Source: Chitinophagaceae bacterium (GTDB taxonomy: Bacteria; Bacteroidota; Bacteroidia; Chitinophagales; Chitinophagaceae). From it: a DNA stretch of 33,883 nucleotides. A model generated the notes under the pieces. It had not been told where the DNA came from. It did no database searches and worked only from the letters and a program-made list of their open reading frames with translations. Positions 25,682-33,164 of this stretch are shown piece by piece; positions within the stretch are counted from its first letter, which is position 1, and each line of letters starts with the position of its first letter. The translations under genes and the position numbers were made by a program. The stretch spans positions 1 through 33,883 of the forward strand of contig JAFMEV010000008.1 in the NCBI GenBank assembly GCA_017856545.1, read 5' to 3'.

Positions 25682-25948
25682 ATGAAACTATTTGCAACGA
25701 TATTATTTGCTTTTAACCTAGCTCCTTCTATAAAAGATTCTGTAGCACCGTCTTTTAACAAATACACCATGGGTGTTTCATTAAAAGTGCCAGAAAATTT
25801 TTACACCAAGACAACTGGATTTTTTTGTAATACAGAAAGATACATTCAGAAGCAAACTAAAGTTGCCGTAAAATTTAGATTAGGATCCGTAGAGCAAACG
25901 CAGAGATTAGAGGGATACAATTTATCTACTCTGCCATCATCTCATTAA
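25682..25948 (+). CDS. Small hypothetical protein, coupled to yebC
   Basis: An 88-residue ORF begins two bases after the yebC stop (TAATATG), a spacing typical of coupled translation. The N-terminus is mildly hydrophobic (MKLFATILFAFNLAPS) and could be a weak signal peptide, but the hydrophobic run is short. The body has a Cys and mixed charge, ending with VAVKFRLGSVEQTQRLEGYN. That last segment resembles a tail I have seen on small Bacteroidota proteins of unknown function, but I cannot name a family. The final 23 bases overlap the 3' end of the convergent E1 gene. Likely real because of the tight coupling, with moderate confidence. Confidence 0.65.
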   Translation: MKLFATILFAFNLAPSIKDSVAPSFNKYTMGVSLKVPENFYTKTTGFFCNTERYIQKQTKVAVKFRLGSVEQTQRLEGYNLSTLPSSH

Positions 25949-28304
25949 CCACTTTAATCACTTCTTCTGTATTGGGTTTAGAGAAATAATCTCCATCACT
26001 TGCATAAGCAGGACGGTGTGCTTTTGCACTTAAGGTTCTAGCAGCAACATCCAAATATCTATAACCACCTTGTATCTCAATAACCTGTTGGAACATGTAC
26101 GCACTTGCACCACCAGGAACATCTTCATCAATGAATAGAATACGACTGGTTTTCTTTAAAGAAGAAAGAATCATATGATTGATATCAAAAGGCAATAAAG
26201 TTTGTACATCAATAATTTCGCAATCAATTCCCATTGTTTCTAATCGCTCTGCTGCGTCTTGTATAATTCTTAATGTTGAACCATAAGATACCAAAGTAAT
26301 ATCGCCTCCTTCTTTTAATATTTCTGGCTTACCTAAAGGAATAGTATACTCCGTAATATTAGAAGGCATTTTTTCTTTTAATCTATACCCATTTAAGCAT
26401 TCAATTAATAAAGCAGGATCATTGCCTCTTAATAAAGTATTGTACATGCCCACTGCTTGCACCATATTTCTTGGCACACATACATGCATACCTCTTAAAG
26501 AATTAATGATCATTCCCATCGGAGATCCGCTATGGAAAATTCCTTCTAATCGATGTCCTCTGGTTCTTATAATCACTGGACTACTTTGTGATCCATTGCT
26601 TCTGTAATGTAAAGTAGCAATATCATCAGATAAGGTTTGTAGTCCATACATTAAATAATCTAAATATTGAATTTCAGCAATAGGTCTTAAGCCTCTCATC
26701 GCCAAACCATGCGCTTGACCCATGATGGTTTGCTCACGAATACCTGTATCAAAGATTCGATCTTCACCATGTTTTAATTGTAATCCAGCAAAACCTTGAT
26801 TCACATCTCCAATATTTCCTACATCTTCTCCGAAGGCAAATACCTTTGGATTAGTTGCAAATAATTCGTCAAAATATTGATTCAACACTTCGTAACCATT
26901 CACAACTGGAGCATCAGAAGCATACTGCACAGATTCTACTGAAACATTCAATGTACTTTTAGGTCCCTCATTGTACAAGTCTTTTGCATAATAAGGCGCT
27001 TCTTCAGCATGATAGTTTGTTAAGAATGTTTGAATAGCTGCTGCATTGGCATGCTGCGGTATTGTTTCTAAAACTAAATGAACGGTTCTAAATATATCTC
27101 TCTTTAAAGGTTCTTTGTTATTGATTAAATCTGTACAAATAGCTTCTACCATTGCCCATTCAGATTCACTAATATTGGTTTGAATCAATTGAATGGCTTC
27201 GTCTATCTTTTGTTTGATAGGTTGTACATATTTGTCCCATGCCAATTGCTTTGCATCTCTTACTTCTTGTTTTACTTCAATCTCCAATTGATTGAGCGCT
27301 TCTTCTGTAGTTAATTCATTTAAAATTAACCACTCTTTCATTTTTTTATTACAATCCCATTCGCGCTCCCAAGCCAATCTTTCTGATGATTTATATCTTT
27401 CATGGCTGCCACTTGTGGAATGCCCCTGAGGTTGTGTTAACTCTTGTACATGAAAAACAACAGGAGTATGTGTGGTTCTTGCATAATCAATTCCCAATTC
27501 AAATGTTTCACACATCGAAGCATAGTCCCAACCCTTCACTTTATATAATTGAATACCATTGGTGTCTGATTCTTTTTCAAAACCTTTTAAAACTTCTGAA
27601 ATAGAACCTTTGGTTGTTTGAAATTTGGTAGGAACTGAAATACCATATCCATCATCATACACAAAAATCACCAAGGGTACTTGTAAAACACCAGCAGCAT
27701 TCACTACTTCCCAAAATTGTCCTTCAGAAGTACTAGCATCTCCAATGGTGCAAAAGCAAACTTCATTTCCTTGATTGCTCAATGTGGTAAAAGAAGAAAG
27801 TGCTTCTACGTTTCTGAAACATTTTGAAGCAAATGCCAAACCCAAACCCCTTGCCATTTGGCCAGCAGTGGGTGCGATATCGCATGAGATATTATATTGC
27901 TCTGTAAGATTATTCCATTCTCCATTTTCTAAAACAAAACGAGTAGAGAAATGCGAATTCATATTTTTCCCGCCACAAAATGGATCATTGATAGTGTCTG
28001 CATATAATTGGGCAAAATAAGTCTCTACAGTAGCAACGCCCAACGCAAACATCATGGTTTGATCTCTATAATATCCACTTCTAAAATCTCCTTTTTGAAA
28101 ATATTTAGCAAGGGCCACTTGTGCCACTTCCTTACCATCACCGAAAATACCAAACTTGGCTTTCCCTGTTAGTACTTCACGTCTTCCCAATAAACTCACT
28201 TCTCTACTTAAAAGCGCCAATCTGTAATCTGCAATTACAGAACTGCGAAATGCTTCAAAAGACAGCATATCAGCATTATTTTGGGCTTCTAAATGGGATT
28301 CCAT
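25926..28304 (-). CDS. Fused E1 alpha/beta subunit of a branched-chain-type 2-oxo acid dehydrogenase
   Basis: The 792-residue protein joins E1 alpha to E1 beta. The alpha part (about 1-400) has RSGYYRDQTMMFALG and the thiamine diphosphate motif GDASTSEGQFWEVVNAAGVL...DDGYG (188-221). The beta part (about 455-792) has FAFGEDVGNIGDVNQGFAGL, FDTGIREQTIMGQAHGLAMRG and EDVPGGASAYMFQQV. It decarboxylates a branched-chain 2-oxo acid (or possibly pyruvate) and passes the acyl group to a lipoyl E2 that is not in this window. I start it at 28304 (MESHLEAQNN); an in-frame ATG at 28358 adds 18 hydrophobic residues without family support. It is cytoplasmic and stands alone on this strand. Confidence 0.92.
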   Translation of the reverse strand: MESHLEAQNNADMLSFEAFRSSVIADYRLALLSREVSLLGRREVLTGKAKFGIFGDGKEVAQVALAKYFQKGDFRSGYYRDQTMMFALGVATVETYFAQLYADTINDPFCGGKNMNSHFSTRFVLENGEWNNLTEQYNISCDIAPTAGQMARGLGLAFASKCFRNVEALSSFTTLSNQGNEVCFCTIGDASTSEGQFWEVVNAAGVLQVPLVIFVYDDGYGISVPTKFQTTKGSISEVLKGFEKESDTNGIQLYKVKGWDYASMCETFELGIDYARTTHTPVVFHVQELTQPQGHSTSGSHERYKSSERLAWEREWDCNKKMKEWLILNELTTEEALNQLEIEVKQEVRDAKQLAWDKYVQPIKQKIDEAIQLIQTNISESEWAMVEAICTDLINNKEPLKRDIFRTVHLVLETIPQHANAAAIQTFLTNYHAEEAPYYAKDLYNEGPKSTLNVSVESVQYASDAPVVNGYEVLNQYFDELFATNPKVFAFGEDVGNIGDVNQGFAGLQLKHGEDRIFDTGIREQTIMGQAHGLAMRGLRPIAEIQYLDYLMYGLQTLSDDIATLHYRSNGSQSSPVIIRTRGHRLEGIFHSGSPMGMIINSLRGMHVCVPRNMVQAVGMYNTLLRGNDPALLIECLNGYRLKEKMPSNITEYTIPLGKPEILKEGGDITLVSYGSTLRIIQDAAERLETMGIDCEIIDVQTLLPFDINHMILSSLKKTSRILFIDEDVPGGASAYMFQQVIEIQGGYRYLDVAARTLSAKAHRPAYASDGDYFSKPNTEEVIKVVNEMMAE

Positions 28305-28363
28305 GCAACAAAAATAAGGTGCAAAAAGCATAAAAAGCCGATAAATAGATAAAATCAAATAAT

Positions 28364-28404
28364 TAGGGTTTTTTCAATAAATTTACCCTACAAAAGCAAC
28401 CCTA
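28364..28404. repeat. ACCCTA repeats between the E1 and DUF1573 genes
   Basis: TAGGGTT (28364-28370) is the exact inverse of AACCCTA (28398-28404), and a further ACCCTA lies at 28385-28390, fourteen bases before the last copy. Three related six-base sites in a 41-base span, directly upstream of the DUF1573 ATG, look like a regulator cluster. They could also be chance. Confidence 0.38.
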
Positions 28405-28410
28405 TATTTT

Positions 28411-28776
28411 ATGAAAAAATTCACCTTTATAGTATCATTTTTACTGATTTTGACCGGCTTACAAGCACAATCTGATATCAAATTTGACAAGACTGTGCAC
28501 AATTTTGGAAAGATTAAAAAAGGCATTCACAAAGCGGTTATTTTTAGCTTCACCAATACAGGTAATAAGCCAGCGGTAATTGAATTTGCACAAGCAGAAT
28601 GTGGATGTACCACGCCTGAGTACAAACAAGAGCCAGTGTTAAAGGGCCAAAAAAGCAATATTAAGATTACCTACACTGCGCCTTATAGTGGTGTATTTAA
28701 GAAAAAAATTACCGTAAAATTTGCAGGCACTAAACTTCCCACTGAATTAACCATCGAAGGTGAAGTAATACTCTAA
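28411..28776 (+). CDS. DUF1573 exported protein
   Basis: The 121-residue protein has a signal peptide (1-19, MKKFTFIVSFLLILTGLQA) followed by one immunoglobulin-like DUF1573 domain: FDKTVHNFGKIKKG, FSFTNTGNKPAVIEFAQAECGCTTPEYKQ and GVFKKKITVKF. The ECGCT segment with two Cys is a constant feature of the family. DUF1573 proteins are abundant in Bacteroidota and are thought to sit in the periplasm or on the surface; a firm role is not established. It is divergent from the E1 gene across about 100 bases containing ACCCTA repeats. The amidohydrolase begins 58 bases downstream on the same strand. Confidence 0.93.
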   Translation: MKKFTFIVSFLLILTGLQAQSDIKFDKTVHNFGKIKKGIHKAVIFSFTNTGNKPAVIEFAQAECGCTTPEYKQEPVLKGQKSNIKITYTAPYSGVFKKKITVKFAGTKLPTELTIEGEVIL

Positions 28777-28834
28777 GCGCTTGCACTAGTAAAGCAAAAA
28801 CTTGCTTAACTTATCATTTTAAATTTAAATATGT

Positions 28835-30424
28835 ATGAAAGTTGGATTGAACTTCTTTAAGTTACTTATTGCATGTCTATTAAGTACTTCATTGTATGCA
28901 CAAATACCAGTAGCACCCAACAGAAATGCTGGTGAAGGACCTTATACACAATTAATTATTAGAGGTGTTACCGTAATTAATGGTACCGGTGCGCCAGCTT
29001 TGGGACCAGTAGATATTGTGATTGAAAATAATAGAATTGTGAAAATGGTAACCGTTGGTTCAGAAGGAAGTAGTATCAATCCGGCTAGAAGACCCAAGCT
29101 TGCAGCAAATGGAAAAGAAATAGATGCAACTGGCATGTTTGCCCTTCCAGGATTTATTGATATGCATACACATATTGGCGGAGTAGAGCAAGGCACACCT
29201 GCAGAATATGTATACAAGCTTTGGATGGCCCATGGAATTACCACTGTGAGAGATGTTTCTGCAGGGAATGGTTTGTCTTGGGTATTAAGTGAAAAGAAAA
29301 GAAGTGCTGAAAATAAAATTATTGCGCCAAGAATATTAGCCTATACAGCATTTGGACAAGGTGCAAAAAAAGAAATTATCAATAAGCAAGATGCCATTGA
29401 TTGGGTGAATGAAAATGCGAAAAATGGCGCAGATGGAATTAAATTTTTTGGAGCAGCCCCTGAAATTATGGATGCTGCCATTAGAGAAAATAAAAGATTA
29501 GGATTAAGATCTTGTGCACACCATTCACAAACGGATGTTGCAAGATGGAATGTTTTAAATTCTGCAAGAGCTGGAATGACCAGTATGGAACATTGGTATG
29601 GTTTACCTGAAGCTATGTTTGAAAATAAAACAGTACAAGATTTTCCATTAGATTACAACTACACCAACGAACAAAGTAGATTTGAAAATGCAGGAAAATT
29701 ATGGAGACAGGCTGCAGCACCTCATTCAGAAAAATGGAATAAGGTAATGAATGAATTATTGGCCTTGGATTTTACTTTGGATCCTACCTTTAATATTTAT
29801 GAAGCGAACAGAGATTTGATGCGTGCAAGAAGAGCTGAATGGCACGAAGATTATACACTGCCTTCTTTATGGCGTTTTTATGAGCCGAGCAGAAACTCAC
29901 ATGGCTCCTATTGGTTTGAATGGGGAACAGAACAAGAAATTGAATGGAAGCATAATTATAAATTATGGATGAGCTTTATCAATGAATATAAGAATAGAGG
30001 TGGAAGAGTAACAGCTGGATCTGATAATGGTTTTATCTATCAAACCTATGGTTTTGGATTTATTAGAGAATTAGAACTATTAAGAGAAGCAGGATTTCAT
30101 CCTTTAGAAGTAATCAGATCTGCTACCTTATATGCTGCACAAGCTTTAGGAATGGATAAAGATTTGGGAACTTTAGAACAAGGTAAATTAGCCGATATCG
30201 TTTTAGTAAATGAAAATCCATTAAAAAATTTACAGGTATTATATGGTACAGGAGCAATTAGATTAGACCAAACTGGTAAAACAAAAAGAGTAGGTGGTGT
30301 ACAATATACTATTAAAGATGGTATTGTATATGATGCAAAACAATTACTAAAAGATGTGAAAAATATGGTTGATAAAGCAAAAGCTGATGAGCATTTTATT
30401 TTGAAGCAACCAGGAATTGAATAA
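28835..30424 (+). CDS. Exported metal-dependent amidohydrolase (imidazolonepropionase-like)
   Basis: The 529-residue protein has a signal peptide (about 1-22, ending SLYAQ) and an amidohydrolase beta-barrel. Metal-site residues visible are H111 and H113 (FIDMHTHIGG), K203 (GIKFFGA, possibly carboxylated), H229/H230 (SCAHHSQ), H253 (MEHWYG) and D397 (TAGSDNGF). The closing DLGTLEQGKLADIVLVNENPL is the usual C-terminal barrel-flanking strand. Relatives include imidazolonepropionases, prolidase-like and secreted amidases; the substrate is unknown. An insert at about 255-380 is rich in Trp, Tyr and Glu and unlike short members. The gene is periplasmic by prediction and 14 bases before the arginase, so likely co-transcribed. 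TAGSD is typical of the prolidase-like branch. Confidence 0.9.
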   Translation: MKVGLNFFKLLIACLLSTSLYAQIPVAPNRNAGEGPYTQLIIRGVTVINGTGAPALGPVDIVIENNRIVKMVTVGSEGSSINPARRPKLAANGKEIDATGMFALPGFIDMHTHIGGVEQGTPAEYVYKLWMAHGITTVRDVSAGNGLSWVLSEKKRSAENKIIAPRILAYTAFGQGAKKEIINKQDAIDWVNENAKNGADGIKFFGAAPEIMDAAIRENKRLGLRSCAHHSQTDVARWNVLNSARAGMTSMEHWYGLPEAMFENKTVQDFPLDYNYTNEQSRFENAGKLWRQAAAPHSEKWNKVMNELLALDFTLDPTFNIYEANRDLMRARRAEWHEDYTLPSLWRFYEPSRNSHGSYWFEWGTEQEIEWKHNYKLWMSFINEYKNRGGRVTAGSDNGFIYQTYGFGFIRELELLREAGFHPLEVIRSATLYAAQALGMDKDLGTLEQGKLADIVLVNENPLKNLQVLYGTGAIRLDQTGKTKRVGGVQYTIKDGIVYDAKQLLKDVKNMVDKAKADEHFILKQPGIE

Positions 30425-30438
30425 TCAAGAATTGATTT

Positions 30439-31380
30439 ATGAAAATCAAACTAATTAAAAATAGATCGGATATTGGTGCAGGAACCAGAGGTTCAGATAT
30501 GGGAATTGATGCGCTTGAAATTGCTGCTATCAATTCTGGTAATGATTATTTTAATAGACATGCTTACGAAGATGTGGAAACACATAATGAAACGATCTAT
30601 CAAAAAAATACCAATAATTTTGCTAAAAGAATTGAGCATGTAGTGCAACAATGCGAAAGAGTTGCTAAAGCGGTGAGTAGCAATTTAATTGTTGGCAACT
30701 ACCCTATTGTTTTATCAGGAGATCATAGTTCTGCATTAGGTACGATTAGTGGTTTAAAGTCTGCCAATCCTCAAGCAAGAATTGGGGTTATATGGTTGGA
30801 TGCACATACAGACATTCATTCTCCTTTCACTTCCCCTTCTGGAAATATTCATGGAATGCCTTTGGCTGCAGCATTAGGGTTGGATAATTTACAATATCAA
30901 ATCAATCAACCAGATGAAGCAACCTTGCTGCAATGGTATAAAATGAAAAATATTGGTATTGATGGTCCTAAAATACTTCCTCAAGACTTAATCTACTTTG
31001 GTATTCGAGATTATGAAGAAGCTGAAGAAAAAGTAATCAATGATCAAAAGATTAAGTTCTTTAAAGTAGAAGAGCTTCGATTTAAAGGTTTAGAAAATTG
31101 TGTTCAAGAAGCCATTCAATTACTTTCTAATTGTGATTTAATTTATATAAGTTTTGATGTTGATTCAATGGATTGCGATAGAATTTCTTATGGAACAGGC
31201 ACTCCAGTTCCCGCTGGTTTTAACCCAGAAGAAGTGATTCAAATTATCCAATTGTTTCAAGCAACAGGTAAAGTAAAATGTATTGAGCTTACGGAAATTA
31301 ATCCGCTACTGGATAATAAAGGAAATAAAATGGCAGAAACTGCTTTTGAAGTATTAGACAAGGTATCTAATACTATTTAA
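30439..31380 (+). CDS. Arginase (ureohydrolase family)
   Basis: The 313-residue protein has all manganese-site motifs of the ureohydrolases: GDHS (H96), WLDAHTDIH (D121, H123, D125) and ISFDVDSMD (D240, D242). TSPSGNIHGMP, with an Asn in the substrate-binding loop, points to arginase rather than agmatinase or formiminoglutamase. ELTEINPLLD is the matching C-terminal motif. It hydrolyses arginine to ornithine and urea in the cytoplasm. No urease, ornithine aminotransferase or ornithine carbamoyltransferase lies in the window. It follows the exported amidohydrolase by 14 bases, an unexpected partner. Its stop overlaps the convergent SDR gene by eight bases, with no terminator between. Confidence 0.93.
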   Translation: MKIKLIKNRSDIGAGTRGSDMGIDALEIAAINSGNDYFNRHAYEDVETHNETIYQKNTNNFAKRIEHVVQQCERVAKAVSSNLIVGNYPIVLSGDHSSALGTISGLKSANPQARIGVIWLDAHTDIHSPFTSPSGNIHGMPLAAALGLDNLQYQINQPDEATLLQWYKMKNIGIDGPKILPQDLIYFGIRDYEEAEEKVINDQKIKFFKVEELRFKGLENCVQEAIQLLSNCDLIYISFDVDSMDCDRISYGTGTPVPAGFNPEEVIQIIQLFQATGKVKCIELTEINPLLDNKGNKMAETAFEVLDKVSNTI

Positions 31381-32068
31381 GTGCTCCCATTCCTCCATCC
31401 ACTGATAAAATTTGTCCAGTAATCCAACTTGTTTTAGGACTCAAAAGAAAAGCTGCCATTGCAGATACATCTTCTGGCTTACCCACTCTTTTTAATGGAT
31501 GTCTTTCTGCATTAGCTTCCATTTTTTGATCAGAATTTAATAAACCAGCCGCTAATGGTGTGTTGGTTAAAGAAGGAGCAATAGCATTGACTCTTATTTT
31601 AGGTGCTAATTCTGCAGCCAATGATTTGGTTAAACCCTCAATGGCACCCTTAGATGCAGAAACCAATGAGTGAAAATTTAAACCTAATTGAACAGCCACT
31701 GTTGAAAATAAAACAATAGATGCTTGTTCTGCATTTTTTAAAGCAGGTAAAGCCCCTTGAATCACTTTTATAGCACCCACTACTTGTAATTGATAATCTG
31801 ATACAAAATCTGCTGCTTGAATTCTAGCAAATGGTTTTAGCTGAATGGCTCCAGGACAAAAAGCAATGCCATCTAATTTTTCAGGTAAGAAAGATAAATC
31901 AAGTGTTTCATCTAAGACATTTAATGGATAATAAATCAAATTGGGAAAAGACGATACAACTGGATGCATATTATAGGTGGCAAACACCTGATGCCCTTCC
32001 TCTACTAATTGTGCTACTAATGAACTACCTATGCCCGAAGACCCTCCTATAATTAAATAATTTGCCAT
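31373..32068 (-). CDS. SDR-fold protein lacking the catalytic tyrosine
   Basis: The 231-residue protein has the SDR dinucleotide motif GGSSGIG (8-14), S122 (FSTVAV), K140 and the typical late IAPSLTNTPLAAGLL and WITGQILSVDGGMGALK blocks. The canonical Y-x-x-x-K reads V136-S-A-S-K140, confirmed as GTT in the DNA, and the NNAG-type motif is CPGA. The usual Asn of the tetrad is Gln95 (QVVG). Two of four catalytic residues are therefore replaced, while the cofactor site looks intact. It may be a non-redox or unusual SDR. I recall a bacterial SDR subgroup with a related loss, so this is probably a conserved variation and not decay. Convergent with the arginase, overlapping it by eight bases. Confidence 0.88.
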   Translation of the reverse strand: MANYLIIGGSSGIGSSLVAQLVEEGHQVFATYNMHPVVSSFPNLIYYPLNVLDETLDLSFLPEKLDGIAFCPGAIQLKPFARIQAADFVSDYQLQVVGAIKVIQGALPALKNAEQASIVLFSTVAVQLGLNFHSLVSASKGAIEGLTKSLAAELAPKIRVNAIAPSLTNTPLAAGLLNSDQKMEANAERHPLKRVGKPEDVSAMAAFLLSPKTSWITGQILSVDGGMGALK

Positions 32069-32126
32069 AATGCTTGTTTGATTAATTAAACAAAAACTTG
32101 GGCAAAATGTTTAAACTTTTGAAAAA

Positions 32127-32687
32127 TTAGAGATCTTCCAAATCGGTTTCTCTTTGTTTTTTGAGTTTCTTGAAAAAAGACGGGGTTAATCCTGTTACTT
32201 TTTTGAATTGTGTAGAAAAATGGGCCGCACTGCTATAATTTAAAGTGTAAGCTATATCTGCAATACTCATTTCATTATACATGATCAGTTCTTTTGCCTT
32301 CTCAATCTTATGCAAAATAATGAACTCTTGTATGGTGGTACCTTTGACTTCTGTAAATAAATTGGATAAATAAGTATAGTCGTATCCTAATTTTTCACTT
32401 AAATAAGTAGAGAAATTTACCTTAGGAAATTCATCTGCATAATGCACCATTTCGATAACAACATTTTTAATTTTTTCAATTAAAATGCTTCTTTTATCGT
32501 CTAAAATTTCTAATCCTGATTTTAATAATTTCGCTTTGAATTTTTCTAAAACTGATTCACTTAATTTTTCATCTATTTCTATAAAACCTAAATCTACATT
32601 ACTATAAGGAATATTTAATTCTTCTGCAGCAGCTTTAACAACCATCTTGCATCGAAGGCTGACCATATATTTGATGTATATTCTCAA
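32127..32687 (-). CDS. AraC-family regulator with an HMA-like N-terminal segment
   Basis: The 186-residue protein has a C-terminal AraC/XylS DNA-binding domain (about 85-178): TIQEFIILHKIEKAKELI, MSIADIAYTLNYSSAAHFSTQFKKVTGLTPSFFKKL. The N-terminal 75 residues (RIYIKYMVSLRCKMVVKAAAEEL) resemble a heavy-metal-associated fold fused to AraC in Bacteroidota regulators. The usual Cys-x-x-Cys reads S10-x-x-C13, so one ligand is missing. The start codon is TTG at 32687, with an in-frame TAA four codons upstream; the first ATG would delete the opening strand. It follows the cupin by nine bases in the same reading frame. Probable local regulator of unknown signal. Confidence 0.88.
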   Translation of the reverse strand: MRIYIKYMVSLRCKMVVKAAAEELNIPYSNVDLGFIEIDEKLSESVLEKFKAKLLKSGLEILDDKRSILIEKIKNVVIEMVHYADEFPKVNFSTYLSEKLGYDYTYLSNLFTEVKGTTIQEFIILHKIEKAKELIMYNEMSIADIAYTLNYSSAAHFSTQFKKVTGLTPSFFKKLKKQRETDLEDL

Positions 32688-32696
32688 TAGATAAAA

Positions 32697-33047
32697 TTAA
32701 TCTTCATATCCACTCTTAATGACTGTTGCAATCATTTTAAATTGTTCATTTGCATTAAAATGGTGTAAAGCATGAGCAGGTATTATCATTCCTTCTCCAA
32801 GTCCAAGTGTAAATACTTTATCATTAATAGTAATCTCGGCTTTGCCATCGATGATTTGAACAAAAGTATCATAAGGAGATAATTTTTCAGGAAGCTCCTC
32901 CCCTGCATCCACAGATGATAAAGTAACATTTCCTGTAATTCTTTTCATAATGGTTCTGCTCACTACTGAATTGGGCATGTACTGAATTACTTGAACAATA
33001 ATATGTTTTTTGAGTTTCTCTAACTCTGCGTCATTTTGATTTTTCAT
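32697..33047 (-). CDS. Small cupin-domain protein
   Basis: The 116-residue protein is a single-domain cupin: DTFVQIIDGKAEITINDKVFTLGLGEGMIIPAHALHHFNANEQFKMIATV (about 60-109). The second conserved motif has H92, H95 and H96. The first motif, normally His-x-His-x3/4-Glu, is EKLSPYDTF with no histidine, so canonical metal binding is doubtful. It has no signal peptide. It lies nine bases upstream of the AraC regulator and is probably co-transcribed with it, as small-molecule sensor or accessory (inference). A 108-base intergenic with repeat sequence separates it from the glycine-rich gene. Confidence 0.88.
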   Translation of the reverse strand: MKNQNDAELEKLKKHIIVQVIQYMPNSVVSRTIMKRITGNVTLSSVDAGEELPEKLSPYDTFVQIIDGKAEITINDKVFTLGLGEGMIIPAHALHHFNANEQFKMIATVIKSGYED

Positions 33048-33139
33048 GGGTTAATTATACTAAATGAGCTAAAAATTGTATTGTACTGAAGGTAACTGAA
33101 TTTACTTAATAATTAATTTTTGATGCTCATTATTAATAG

Positions 33140-33164
33140 GGTTATTTATAAATGGTTATTTATA
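33140..33164. repeat. Short tandem repeat spanning the glycine-rich gene's stop codon
   Basis: GGTTATTTATA occurs twice, at 33140-33150 and 33154-33164, with period 14. The second copy contains the stop codon of the glycine-rich gene. It may be a recent duplication of the 3' end; no hairpin is formed. Confidence 0.45.

Noticed and set aside
28305-28358. 18-residue hydrophobic N-terminal extension on the E1 fusion
   Set aside because: A cytoplasmic enzyme has no use for it, and the shorter start at 28304 gives a normal N-terminus.
32688-32699. Cupin and AraC as one gene broken by a nonsense mutation
   Set aside because: The AraC part has its own complete HMA-like N-terminal domain, and the nine-base gap with TTG start is a normal operon junction.
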